Source: Prevotella sp. AGR2160
Lineage (GTDB): Bacteria; Bacteroidota; Bacteroidia; Bacteroidales; Bacteroidaceae
DNA: 64,000 bases
Assembly: GCF_000424185.1 (NCBI RefSeq)
Contig: NZ_AUJK01000003.1
Span: forward strand, 124,001 to 188,000
Reading direction: 5' to 3'
The notes below the pieces were generated by a model. The model was not told the origin of the DNA, searched no databases, and worked only from the letters and a program-made list of their open reading frames with translations. Shown piece by piece: positions 24,484-33,360 of this stretch (the first letter of the stretch is position 1; each line of letters begins with the position of its first letter). The translations under genes and the position numbers were made by a program.

Positions 24484-26280
24484 TTATCTTCCCAGCCATG
24501 CCTCCGGATTCAGTTTCGCCGTTTCTCGGCGAAGCTGGAATTGGAGGATGTTGTCTGCGCCTACTGTACCGAGGGCCTGCCGTGTACCGACATGCTGTCC
24601 ACGGTGTACGGCAACATTTCGAAGGTTTGCATAAACAGAGATGTAAGCGCCATGGCGAACCATGACAACCCATGAACCAGCATAGCCGAAGACAGCACTC
24701 ACCTCGCCGTCATAGATGCTTCGGGCTTGGGCGCCATTACTACCCAAGATATTGATACCCTTATTGTCGAGGGTGACCCCCTTCAGACCAGCCACCGTGT
24801 GTTGTCCGAAATGACTGACGATACGATAGCCGCCGGTGATTGGCATTGGCAAACGCCCCTTGTTGGCGGCAAAGCCATTGCTCATCATACGGTCAGCCGT
24901 AGAGAGGGAGGAAGCCTCATTTACACTTTCCTGCGTCTTAGCGATATCTTTTGCAGCACGAGCACGGTCAGCAGCAGCCTTCCGCTCGGCAGCCTCACGG
25001 GCTGCCTCCGCCTCACGGGCTGCCTGATCGGCACGAGCCTGGCGTTCGGCGGCAGCTTTAGCGGCAGCTTCTGCGGCGGCACGTCGCTGAGCCTCAGCAC
25101 GGGCAGTAGCGGCGGCAACAGCTTTCTGTCGGGCCTCCTCAGCAGCTTTCCGGGCTGCTTCGGCAGCAGCTTTCATCTGTGCCTCACGGGCTTTGGCAGC
25201 GGCGATACGTTCTGCGGCGGCCTTACGGGCAGCCTCTGCGGCAGCCTTCTTCCGGGCCAACTCGGCAGCACGGGCGCGGGCGGCAGCCTGAGCGGCGGCA
25301 CGACGGCGGGCAGCCTCAGCGGCAGCACGGGCGCGGGCCTTCGCCACCTCCTGAGCCACGAGTTTATCGATCTCGGAGTTCAGCACGGCATCTTTCTTCC
25401 GCTGTTCAGCGATGATAGCCTGGATAGTCTTCTGCTGACTCTGCAGGCCTTCAACGACCTTCTGTTGTTCAGCATGTTTGTTCTGCAACTGGGTCTGGGC
25501 AACCCTACCTTTATAAAGAAGATTGTTTTTATGTCCCTTGACTTGTTCGAGTTGGGCATACTTGTCGTTAACCTCGAGTTGTTTGGCCTGTACGAGTTCT
25601 CCCTGTGCTTTCTGATAATCAGAATATTCACGAATGAAACGGATACGCCGGAACATTTCTGCGAAATTCTTCGCACTGAAGATGAACATCAGCTTATCCT
25701 GCACGCTATGGTGACGCGTGAGGTAATGCATGGAGTTGATGTATTTCTGTTTCCGCTCCTGAAGTTGCTGCTCGAGCGTTCTCAACTGACCTTTCAAGAT
25801 ACCGATGTTTCCCTCGATATGATGGATATCCTTTTGGATACCCTCAATATTCTTCTGTCCGGCATCGATCTCACTGTTGATGACGAGGAGGTTGTTTAAC
25901 CGATTCTTCACGTCTTCCTGGTTCGCCCGCAGGGCAGCCTCCTGTTCGCGGATCTTCTTCTGGATAGCGGCGCGCTGTCCCTGAAGGCCACGGATATTGG
26001 CATTGGTATAAGCAGGCTGCTTACGGTTGTTACGTGTACGACGGGAAGGGCGCTGGGGCTGGGCAGCCTTACCACGGGAATTACGGGACTGAGCTTTCTG
26101 CGCCTGTGCCGGCTGTCGTTTCGTACGAGCCGTCTGCGTCTTCTGTGTACGTGACGATTTCTGTTTAACAGTCTGTTCCGTCCGGTTCTGTCGCTTCTGA
26201 CTGCTCTTCTGAGCTGAGAGAGGCATCACACAGAGGAGGACGGTGATGAGAGAAAGGGAATATTTCGAGAATGGGTTCAT
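24484..26280 (-). CDS. EnvC-like murein hydrolase activator (degenerate LytM domain)
   Basis: A 598-residue secreted protein: signal peptide (about 1-23), a basic Gln/Lys/Arg-rich stretch (25-95), long coiled coils (about 100-300), an alanine-rich helix of AAEAARKAA-type units (about 310-450), and a C-terminal LytM/M23 domain (about 480-598). The usual zinc ligands are missing: expected GIDI reads GINI, YAHL reads VYANL and LHFE reads LQFQ. So it should not cut peptidoglycan itself but, like EnvC, activate an amidase during cell separation. Last gene of a tight operon; its ATG overlaps the TAA of the preceding gene by one base. Confidence 0.88.
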   Translation of the reverse strand: MNPFSKYSLSLITVLLCVMPLSAQKSSQKRQNRTEQTVKQKSSRTQKTQTARTKRQPAQAQKAQSRNSRGKAAQPQRPSRRTRNNRKQPAYTNANIRGLQGQRAAIQKKIREQEAALRANQEDVKNRLNNLLVINSEIDAGQKNIEGIQKDIHHIEGNIGILKGQLRTLEQQLQERKQKYINSMHYLTRHHSVQDKLMFIFSAKNFAEMFRRIRFIREYSDYQKAQGELVQAKQLEVNDKYAQLEQVKGHKNNLLYKGRVAQTQLQNKHAEQQKVVEGLQSQQKTIQAIIAEQRKKDAVLNSEIDKLVAQEVAKARARAAAEAARRRAAAQAAARARAAELARKKAAAEAARKAAAERIAAAKAREAQMKAAAEAARKAAEEARQKAVAAATARAEAQRRAAAEAAAKAAAERQARADQAAREAEAAREAAERKAAADRARAAKDIAKTQESVNEASSLSTADRMMSNGFAANKGRLPMPITGGYRIVSHFGQHTVAGLKGVTLDNKGINILGSNGAQARSIYDGEVSAVFGYAGSWVVMVRHGAYISVYANLRNVAVHRGQHVGTRQALGTVGADNILQFQLRRETAKLNPEAWLGR

Positions 26281-27188
26281 TACAACATGGTTATTTTACT
26301 CAATATATCTTTCGGATCCACTTTTGTATAACGGTCGGAGATCGTGCTCCGGGTTTCCCAGTCACTGTCGGTAGTGACACGGTGCATATTAATACCCATC
26401 AAGACAGCCTTGACATGCTTCGTGGCATCCGTCTTCAAGTTCAGAACGATATTGGCGGGAAACTGCTTCACGCCAACAGCGGTGAAACCGGCATAATCGA
26501 CGGTCAGGGAAGACCGGCCCTGCTTGTCATTATATGTGACATCAGCCTTCTTGATCTGTCCGCTGGCGGGATCACAGGTCCAAAGATAGCTCATATTTCC
26601 ATCATTCAAGCTTACCTGTCCCTTACTGGCGTCAGCCGTGAATTTCTCCAGATCACTCTCCTTGACCGTCTTATTACCGGGCAGGAGAAGCTGGTTCCAG
26701 AACAGAGCCTGAAGGGAATAGAACGTGATGCCATGCTGCTGGAGGAAATCGACCTGACGGTAGTCGGCCTTGACATACTGCTTATGCATACGGTCGATGA
26801 TCAACACGTAGGTCGGTGTGAACTCCAGGCGGCCGATCTCCGATCCGAGGAGCGGGATAAAGAGCTGGATGCGGATGACACTATCCCGGCGCATGCGCAA
26901 CTGTCCGGGAACGGTGATATCCTTGTCACCGGCCTGGATGCGGAAGTCCATCTTCCCACTGATATTCTTCGTATAGACACGGGTGTCATAGACTTTCTGT
27001 ACATACTGCAGGCTACCGAGATCGTTCTTCGACACGGTCTTGGTAGAGGCAGCACGCTCAAGATGCTTCGTCGCTCCGCAAGAGGAGAAGGAGAAGAGGA
27101 GGGAGAGAAGGCAACAGAGGATCAGTGCCGTCTGCGACGGAGCTGTCCCTGTGGCTTTCTGATACTTTTTACTGTTGCTCTGACACAT
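26280..27188 (-). CDS. DUF4292 lipoprotein
   Basis: A 302-residue protein with a lipobox (SFSSC, Cys 37) after an unusually long N-terminal region ([20 protein letters not shown]). The mature part is beta-rich (KMDFRIQAGDKDITVPGQLRMRRDSV) and resembles the LolA/LolB-like DUF4292 family of Bacteroidetes envelope proteins; function unproven. Its start lies 67 nt inside the 3' end of the TPR gene, and no other ATG precedes the lipobox, so either the overlap is real or translation begins at an alternative codon. It sits between the TPR lipidless protein and the EnvC-like activator. Confidence 0.82.
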   Translation of the reverse strand: MCQSNSKKYQKATGTAPSQTALILCCLLSLLFSFSSCGATKHLERAASTKTVSKNDLGSLQYVQKVYDTRVYTKNISGKMDFRIQAGDKDITVPGQLRMRRDSVIRIQLFIPLLGSEIGRLEFTPTYVLIIDRMHKQYVKADYRQVDFLQQHGITFYSLQALFWNQLLLPGNKTVKESDLEKFTADASKGQVSLNDGNMSYLWTCDPASGQIKKADVTYNDKQGRSSLTVDYAGFTAVGVKQFPANIVLNLKTDATKHVKAVLMGINMHRVTTDSDWETRSTISDRYTKVDPKDILSKITML

Positions 27189-28918
27189 AATTTCTTATAA
27201 TCTGTTGGTGAGATATATTTTCTGTTTTTGATCTTATAATCTATTGTGGAGGAGACGACACCACTGTCTTTGGCCAGTTGCCAGTATTTCAACGCGGTAG
27301 AGTCGATATGATTCATCGCGTAGATATCACCGATATGCTCAAAGATGGTAGCGTTGTTTTCGGTGGAATCGATATTTTCCCGTGCCAAATCGATATAGCG
27401 CTTGGCCTCCGGATAACGGTGCTGCATAAAGAGGATCCAGGCATAGGTATCGAGGAAGGTCGCATTATTCGGCTCTGCCTTAATGGACTTATAGCTCATC
27501 TGCTCAGCACGCTTGAGGTCACTGCTATCCTCACTGAGGTAGTAGGCATAATTATTGAGGGCGGCGGTATTATCATCCTTCCACTGCAAGCAACTGTCGT
27601 AAGCGGCATAAGCCTCCTTACGCAGGCCTTTCTTTACGAGGATATCTCCCATGATGGCATAGAAGTCGGAGACAATATCGGGATTACTCTGGTCGTTGAT
27701 CTGCGTAACGCCCTGCCGGAAAGCTTCCAGAGCGGAGTCCTCCTCATTCTTCTGATAATAGGCCAGTCCTGAGAAATAATAAAAGGCCATTTCATCGGGA
27801 TTATATTCCTTTGCCGGCTTACACATCTCAATAACTTCATCGTATTTCTTCTCACGCCAGAGAGACTGCAGGAGGCTGACACGTGTGGCAGCATCATCAG
27901 GCCACAGGTCGAGGATCTGACGGTAGACAGCATTGACAGAATCCTCAGGCATCTTCTTGATGGACATATAAGCCGCTTTCATCGCATAGACCGTCTGATC
28001 AGCCTGGGGAACAGATAGAACATCATCGAAGAATTTCAATACCTTCGTAGAATCGCCACCGGCCTGTTCATTCCGCTGTACATATGAGCGGACGAGGAGA
28101 CTCTTCGTCGTCGACGGCGTATCCTTACTCTTCATGAGTTGCATGAGGAGGGCATCGGCCTTATCCTCTTCATGGACAGCCTGGTAATAGTCGTACATCG
28201 ATGACAGGGCCGACGTATTATTGGGGTAATCCTTCAGCACGCCTGCGAAATAATGGTATGCCTCTTTCGTACGGCCATGCTGTACGAGCCAATTGCCGAG
28301 CATGAGCTGGTAGCTATAGTCATTGGGGTGTTGCTTGGCTAAAGAGGCCAGAGCCCGATAGGCCGCCTTCTTGTCACCCATCATCTCGTAGACCTGCATC
28401 TTCATGAGCGTGAGGCGCTCGCTGAGTCCTTCCTCCGTCTCCATACGGTCGATGACATTGATCATCTTCTTGAAGTCCTTCTTCTGCTGATAGAGCTGAA
28501 GGAGAACGTGGAGGGCGTCGGTATTATCGTGACTATGCTGCCACAAAGCCTCAAAAGCGTCGATGGAACGGTCGAGGTCATTATTCTTTACATACCATTC
28601 GGCAAGTTGTTCGAGATAGTATGCATTGTTCGGATCAAGGGCAATAGCGTGCTTCAGATCTTTCAGTGCCAGGGAATCTCTCTGCAAGGCCGCATCGAAG
28701 GTGGCGAGGGCGAAATAGGTCTCCGGCGCCTGCGGGTTGATGCGCTGGGCATAGCGCAGGAGGTCATAGGCTGCCGTATAATTACCGGCAGCCTGCTGGC
28801 GGGCTCCCTCGAGGTAAAAATAATCATAGCGTTGCCGCGTGTTCTTATCCATCGCGACACTGCCGAGGGCGATACCTGCGGAAAGGGTCAGAAGGAGAAA
28901 TCTTACCGGTGTCTTCAT
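27122..28918 (-). CDS. periplasmic tetratricopeptide-repeat protein
   Basis: A 598-residue protein with a signal peptide ([20 protein letters not shown]) and TPR units across nearly the full length, for example [40 protein letters not shown] and [22 protein letters not shown] arrays bind partner proteins. Its ATG overlaps the dut stop (ATGA) and its end overlaps the DUF4292 gene, so all four genes from dut are translationally linked. A scaffold for envelope assembly or wall hydrolysis is a reasonable guess from its neighbours. Confidence 0.88.
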   Translation of the reverse strand: MKTPVRFLLLTLSAGIALGSVAMDKNTRQRYDYFYLEGARQQAAGNYTAAYDLLRYAQRINPQAPETYFALATFDAALQRDSLALKDLKHAIALDPNNAYYLEQLAEWYVKNNDLDRSIDAFEALWQHSHDNTDALHVLLQLYQQKKDFKKMINVIDRMETEEGLSERLTLMKMQVYEMMGDKKAAYRALASLAKQHPNDYSYQLMLGNWLVQHGRTKEAYHYFAGVLKDYPNNTSALSSMYDYYQAVHEEDKADALLMQLMKSKDTPSTTKSLLVRSYVQRNEQAGGDSTKVLKFFDDVLSVPQADQTVYAMKAAYMSIKKMPEDSVNAVYRQILDLWPDDAATRVSLLQSLWREKKYDEVIEMCKPAKEYNPDEMAFYYFSGLAYYQKNEEDSALEAFRQGVTQINDQSNPDIVSDFYAIMGDILVKKGLRKEAYAAYDSCLQWKDDNTAALNNYAYYLSEDSSDLKRAEQMSYKSIKAEPNNATFLDTYAWILFMQHRYPEAKRYIDLARENIDSTENNATIFEHIGDIYAMNHIDSTALKYWQLAKDSGVVSSTIDYKIKNRKYISPTDYKKLCVRATVKSIRKPQGQLRRRRH

Positions 28919-29352
28919 TGTATTCCTGTATGTCCGTAACCACCTTCACCGCGCTCCGTCTCATCAAGAACAGCGACGGGTTCAAAGACGCCCTGCTCAT
29001 GACGGGCGATAACCATTTGAGCGATACGCTCACCGTCATGGATCGTGAATGGCTCATGGGAGAAATTGACCAGGAGGACTTTCACCTCCCCACGATAGTC
29101 AGCATCAATGGTCCCCGGAGTATTCAGCACGGTGATGCCATGCTTCAGAGCCAGGCCGGAGCGTGGCCGTACCTGTGCCTCATAGCCTTCAGGCAGAGCA
29201 ATATGCAGTCCTGTGGGGATGAGCTGTCGCTCCAAGGGCTGGAGGACTACCGGTGCCTCGAGATTGGCACGAAGATCCATGCCGGCACTCTGCGGTGTGG
29301 CATACTCGGGGAGGGGCTGGTGGCCCGCATTGACAACTTTTATCTGAATCAT
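28915..29352 (-). CDS. dut: dUTP diphosphatase
   Basis: A 145-residue trimeric-type dUTPase. The five motifs are visible in order: [39 protein letters not shown] and [10 protein letters not shown]. It hydrolyses dUTP to dUMP, keeping uracil out of DNA and feeding thymidylate synthesis. ATG 29352 (MIQIKVVN) gives the family start and lies only four bases after a -7-type box (TATTTTTG, minus strand 29364-29357), so the mRNA may be nearly leaderless. First gene of the dut-TPR-DUF4292-EnvC operon, divergent from dgt, another dNTP hydrolase. Confidence 0.96.
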   Translation of the reverse strand: MIQIKVVNAGHQPLPEYATPQSAGMDLRANLEAPVVLQPLERQLIPTGLHIALPEGYEAQVRPRSGLALKHGITVLNTPGTIDADYRGEVKVLLVNFSHEPFTIHDGERIAQMVIARHEQGVFEPVAVLDETERGEGGYGHTGIQ

Positions 29353-29432
29353 AATGCAAAAATACGACTTTTCAAGCATATAACCATATTTTTCTCGTGA
29401 TTTTTCGTTATCTTTGCAAAAAACAAGATTTT

Positions 29433-30770
29433 ATGGACTGGAAACGACTCATCTCCAACAAGCGCTTCGGGCAGGAGCACCGCCATGCTCTCCGCCATGA
29501 CGACCGGTCAGAGTTCAAGCGCGACTATGACCGACTGATCTATTCTGCACCTTTCCGTCGAATGCAGAACAAGACACAGGTATTTCCGCTACCGGGGTCC
29601 GTCTTTGTACATAACCGTCTGACACACAGCCTGGAGGTGTCGTCTCTCGGACAGTCGCTGGGCAATGATGTGGCACGGGCATTGAAGCAGCGACATCCAG
29701 AGTTGACGAATACCCTTTTCGAAGAGATCGGCACGATTGTCTCCGCAGCCTGTCTGGCCCACGACATGGGCAATCCACCATTCGGCCACAGTGGGGAGAA
29801 AGCCATCCAAACCTTTTTCACAGAAGGGAAAGGAATGGTTCTGGAGGGTATGGTCGGTAACCAGTTTTGGAATGACCTCATTCATTTCGAAGGTAACGCT
29901 AATGCGTTCCGTATCCTCACCCATCAGTTTCTCGGTCGTCGTCCCGGAGGGTTTGTCATGACCTATTCGATGTTGGCAAGTATCGTGAAATATCCTTTCT
30001 CATCCCTTCTTGCCGGCAGTCACGGAAAATTCGGGTTCTTCGTCTCAGAGGAAGAGAGCTATCGGAAAATTGCCGATGAACTCGGTATTATTCGTAAGTC
30101 CGCGCCTGGTGAGCCAACCTGTTATGCGCGTCACCCGCTGGTCTATCTCGTCGAGGCTGCCGACGATATCTGTTATGAGATCATGGATATCGAAGACAGT
30201 CACAAACTGAAGATTCTCAGTTATGAGGAGACACGGGAGCTGCTACTCGGTTTCTTTGATGAAGAGACCCAACGGCATATCCTCGATAACATCCGGGAAC
30301 AGGGCGTCACTGATCCCAATGAAGAGGTGGTCTATTTCCGTGCCTGTGTCATCGGCAAACTCGAGGCAGAATGTGTGAAAGCTTTCGTGGATCATGAGGA
30401 CGAGATTCTGCAGGGAACCTTCCAAGGCAGCCTCATCGAACATATCAGCGAAGGCCCCCGGGAGGCCTACTGTCGCTGTCAGAAAGTGAGTTATGATAAG
30501 ATCTATGACAGCAAGCCCGTATTGGAGGTGGAGCTGAGCGGTTTCAAAATCATGAATACCCTGATGGAAGTCTTTATCGGCGCCGCTATCAATCCCTCTC
30601 ATTTCTACAGTCAACAACTCATCCGGCGCGTCAGCAGCCAGTATGATATCCATAGTGATCAGTTGGAGACCCGTGTTCAGGCGGTATTGGATTATATCAG
30701 TGGTATGACGGATGTCTATGCCCTCGATATCTATCAGAAAATCAATGGTATCAACCTGGTAAAGGCATAG
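29433..30770 (+). CDS. dgt: deoxyguanosinetriphosphate triphosphohydrolase (HD family)
   Basis: A 445-residue HD-domain enzyme releasing tripolyphosphate from dGTP. HNRLTHSLEV gives the first His, AACLAHDMGNPPFGHSGE the HD pair and more active-site residues, and YLVEAADDICYEIMDIED the final Asp. ATG 29433 (MDWKRLISNKRFG) is the start; TATCTTTG at 29409-29416 is a probable -7 box. It is divergent from dut, so two nucleotide-pool genes share this short intergenic region. An inverted-repeat element begins 10 nt after the stop. Confidence 0.94.
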   Translation: MDWKRLISNKRFGQEHRHALRHDDRSEFKRDYDRLIYSAPFRRMQNKTQVFPLPGSVFVHNRLTHSLEVSSLGQSLGNDVARALKQRHPELTNTLFEEIGTIVSAACLAHDMGNPPFGHSGEKAIQTFFTEGKGMVLEGMVGNQFWNDLIHFEGNANAFRILTHQFLGRRPGGFVMTYSMLASIVKYPFSSLLAGSHGKFGFFVSEEESYRKIADELGIIRKSAPGEPTCYARHPLVYLVEAADDICYEIMDIEDSHKLKILSYEETRELLLGFFDEETQRHILDNIREQGVTDPNEEVVYFRACVIGKLEAECVKAFVDHEDEILQGTFQGSLIEHISEGPREAYCRCQKVSYDKIYDSKPVLEVELSGFKIMNTLMEVFIGAAINPSHFYSQQLIRRVSSQYDIHSDQLETRVQAVLDYISGMTDVYALDIYQKINGINLVKA

Positions 30771-30780
30771 ATCTGTCCCT

Positions 30781-30885
30781 GCAGGGGCCGTCCCTTGTGG
30801 CGGCCCGCCGATCAAGGTCGGATTAATGGGAAATGTGGTACATCCGTCGTTCTGACGGCGGGCCGCCACAAGGGACGGCCCCTGC
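30781..30885. repeat. inverted-repeat element with identical 27-nt arms (copy 2)
   Basis: Arms 30781-30807 and 30859-30885 are the same 27 bases as at 2070-2175, in inverted orientation, with 51 nt between. The centre differs from copy 1 but again contains small hairpins (CCGATCAAGGTCGG; CCGTC...GACGG). It lies between the convergent stops of dgt and the small secreted-protein gene. Confidence 0.9.
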
Positions 30886-30894
30886 ATTAGGATA

Positions 30895-31326
30895 TTACAT
30901 TAGCTTATTAAGCTTAACGCGATAATCTTCCCAATAGTCTATTTTCGACTGAACTTTGTCCTTATCGACAAAACGGTTCAGACGGATGTCAGAGAGTTGC
31001 TGACGCAGCAAGGCGACATAAGCATCAACAGCAGCAGCCTTGGCCTTGACGGTTTTCTTCTTCGGATAACCGCGCTTAGCCTTCTCAGCATCCCACTGGG
31101 CAGAGATGGTATTGATCTCATCACCAGCTTTCTGCAGTTGGATATTGAAACTGTCCACATACGCCTTATCTTCAGGTGTGAGACTCGTAAGTTCATCAAG
31201 ACTGATGGAATTCTGTGCCGGCTGCTCTGAGGTTGACGTGGAATCGATGGCCTCATAAGACGACTGGGCACTGGCGGCTACCGGCATGACTGCTGCCACG
31301 CAAAAGGTGAACAATAATTTTTTCAT
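30895..31326 (-). CDS. small secreted protein, unknown function, coupled to glsB
   Basis: A 143-residue protein with a signal peptide (MKKLLFTFCVAAVMPVAASA, cleavage near 20). The mature part is helical and charged (about 50-143), with a heptad-like stretch SFNIQLQKAGDEINTISAQW followed by a Lys-rich segment; likely a small coiled-coil periplasmic protein. I do not recognise a family. Its ATG overlaps the glsB stop (ATGA), so it is third in the glsA-glsB operon, and a part in handling or exporting glycine lipids is a testable guess. Confidence 0.8.
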   Translation of the reverse strand: MKKLLFTFCVAAVMPVAASAQSSYEAIDSTSTSEQPAQNSISLDELTSLTPEDKAYVDSFNIQLQKAGDEINTISAQWDAEKAKRGYPKKKTVKAKAAAVDAYVALLRQQLSDIRLNRFVDKDKVQSKIDYWEDYRVKLNKLM

Positions 31327-32324
31327 TTTTCCTTCTCCTTTTCTTTGTAAACGATCGGGTTGGCACTGCTCGTGATATGCAGTGCCTCCGGATGTTCCTT
31401 GATAAATGAATTGATATGGCGCACACGCTTCTCCTCCAAGATCTCGTTGACAGCGATGAGGATACCCGTTTCCTCGACATTTCCGAAGCCATAGTTGATG
31501 GCTGTACCGAAGAGCTTCATCGTCGGACTGAGGTTCATGTAAGCGTTTACGAGTGGCGGAATATTATAGCCGAGCTTACGGATCTCATGATTGAGGATAC
31601 GGTAGTCGTCCTTGAAATTATCAGCCGTGAAGATTGTCTTCAGCTTCTCTTCCGGTGTCTCGATCTTCAAGGGATGGATGGGAATGACAAGATTCTCCTT
31701 ATCGTCGAAATGCTTCTTCAGGAAATAGAGGATCATGTCACGGCCCTCACGGATATATGACGGATACATCGTCATCTTTCCGAAGAAATATTTCAAGTCG
31801 GGATAGATCACGGTGAGGGCGCCGAGGCCGTCCCAGAGGTTGTCGAGGGCGAAGATACTCTTCGTATTCTTCCGCACGTTCTGGTATTCGAGAGAGACGA
31901 AGCTACGTCCGAGTTCTACCGTATAAGGCATATAGTCCTTGAGGAACTTATCGGAGAAATGGAACATGTGACTGGTGGCCAAATGGGGCTGTCCCTCCGC
32001 ATTCAACTTCCAGTCGCGGCCGAGAAGATAACGGTAGCCGCCAATAATTTCCTTGGCCTCCGGATTCCATACGATGAGTTGTTTATAGCAGTTATCACCA
32101 ACATCAAACTCATCAATGTCCATGCTCTTACCCGTACCACCGCCAGCCGTGCGGAAAGCGATCTCACGGAGCCTGCCTATCTCCTTCATGACATTCGGAG
32201 AGTCATTGGCAGTGACGATATAGATCTCATTATGACTTTTGTTGGTCATACGCAACTGTTTCTCGGGCGTAAGCTCACGCTCGAGGATGTCTCTGCTGAT
32301 CGGTTGGATAATCTCTTCTTCCAT
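31323..32324 (-). CDS. glsB: glycine N-acyltransferase (GNAT/hemolysin-type), GlsB-like
   Basis: A 333-residue acyltransferase of the OlsB-like GNAT group. The acyl-donor fold covers about 40-200 (GRLREIAFRTAGGGTG, KEIIGGYRYLLGRDW, VELGRSFVSLEYQ, FGKMTMYPSYI); the C-terminal 120 residues are specific to this branch. In Bacteroides the GlsB/ChoA enzyme joins a 3-hydroxy fatty acid to glycine, giving commendamide or lyso-glycine lipid. The assignment rests on the family pattern and on glsA being just 3 nt upstream; older annotation would call it hemolysin. Confidence 0.86.
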   Translation of the reverse strand: MEEEIIQPISRDILERELTPEKQLRMTNKSHNEIYIVTANDSPNVMKEIGRLREIAFRTAGGGTGKSMDIDEFDVGDNCYKQLIVWNPEAKEIIGGYRYLLGRDWKLNAEGQPHLATSHMFHFSDKFLKDYMPYTVELGRSFVSLEYQNVRKNTKSIFALDNLWDGLGALTVIYPDLKYFFGKMTMYPSYIREGRDMILYFLKKHFDDKENLVIPIHPLKIETPEEKLKTIFTADNFKDDYRILNHEIRKLGYNIPPLVNAYMNLSPTMKLFGTAINYGFGNVEETGILIAVNEILEEKRVRHINSFIKEHPEALHITSSANPIVYKEKEKEK

Positions 32325-32327
32325 AAC

Positions 32328-33155
32328 TTATAATTGATAAACTTTTTCTTCTACCCATTGTGCCCACTCCTTCGGTGTCTTACTCTTGTCGAAGGTCTGC
32401 CAGGGAATGGGCTTTCCGATGGCTACACGGAAGGACTTATGAACATTCCGGTACATCTCGTCGACGAGAAAGAGCTGGGCGATATTCACCCTCAGATGGA
32501 GCGCCTTACAGATATTGGCGATACGGTAGAACCGTTCACTGTTGGAGCCACTGAAATGGATCGGCACGACATCCCGCTTATATTCCACACTCTTCGAGAC
32601 AAAGGTCTTCGTCCATGGGATATCATGGATCACGCCATTCGTCTTCCGACTGCACAATCCGGCTGGAAACATCAGCATGTGGTTATCGCTCTGGAAACCC
32701 GCCTCAACGAGTTCCGGGAAACGGCGACTCTGGTGGCCATGTTTGTTGATACCAATGCTCACGGGCTCAAGTCCCGGCAGCCACAGCAGTTCACTACGCA
32801 CGAGATAGCGGAAATGACCGTCATAATGGCGGCCGATGAGCGCTCCCAGAGCCACGCCGTCGGCGCCACCGAGAGGATGATTAGAGACAAACGTATAGAG
32901 CTTTCCGTCATGAGGATCGGGGAGGTTCTCCCGCCCCTCGATGTCAAGCGTCATGTCGAGGTAGCGCACGCACTCCTCCAGCCATTCCACACCCTTCTGC
33001 TCGCGGTGTTCCCAAAGGAAGGCGTTGACCTGATCCTCATGGAGGATCTTCCGCAGCCAGGAGAGGATGCATTGTGGGAAGAAGCGGTATTTCCCGCCCA
33101 TTTTATCCTTTAAAAGCTTTTCTATATCTATCGTTTTCTCTATTTCTGAACTCAT
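32328..33155 (-). CDS. glsA: PlsC-type O-acyltransferase, GlsA-like
   Basis: A 275-residue membrane-associated acyltransferase. The NHPLGGAD segment (about residues 93-100) is the HxxxxD catalytic motif, and MFPAGLCSRK the acyl-acceptor block. In Bacteroides GlsA adds a second fatty acid to the hydroxyl of the N-acyl glycine made by GlsB, forming the glycine lipid. ATG 33155 (MSSEIEK) is chosen over an in-frame TTG at 33173. First gene of the operon, divergent from the dcw cluster; the minus-strand TAAATTTG (33195-33188) is a possible -7 box. Confidence 0.85.
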   Translation of the reverse strand: MSSEIEKTIDIEKLLKDKMGGKYRFFPQCILSWLRKILHEDQVNAFLWEHREQKGVEWLEECVRYLDMTLDIEGRENLPDPHDGKLYTFVSNHPLGGADGVALGALIGRHYDGHFRYLVRSELLWLPGLEPVSIGINKHGHQSRRFPELVEAGFQSDNHMLMFPAGLCSRKTNGVIHDIPWTKTFVSKSVEYKRDVVPIHFSGSNSERFYRIANICKALHLRVNIAQLFLVDEMYRNVHKSFRVAIGKPIPWQTFDKSKTPKEWAQWVEEKVYQL

Positions 33156-33209
33156 GCCTACTTTTGGTTGCAATATATATTACCTTGCAAATTTAATACA
33201 ACTTTTTGG

Positions 33210-33278
33210 TTTATCAGCGTAAGAAAGAAAAAAAATCAAAAAAAATATACTTTTTTGACATTTTAAAGGGCTGATAAA
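33210..33278. promoter_or_regulatory. inverted repeat in the glsA/rsmH divergent region
   Basis: TTTATCAGC (33210-33218) and GCTGATAAA (33270-33278) are inverted, 51 nt apart, between the two start regions. It could be an operator or a chance event. TACCTTTG at 33321-33328 is the probable rsmH -7 box. The rest of 33156-33360 is A-rich with no gene. Confidence 0.35.
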
Positions 33279-33360
33279 AAAAATTGCGCCGAAAAAGGAA
33301 CGTATGTGAAGAAAAATATGTACCTTTGACCCTCGGTTTTAATTATAAAGAGGTACACGC

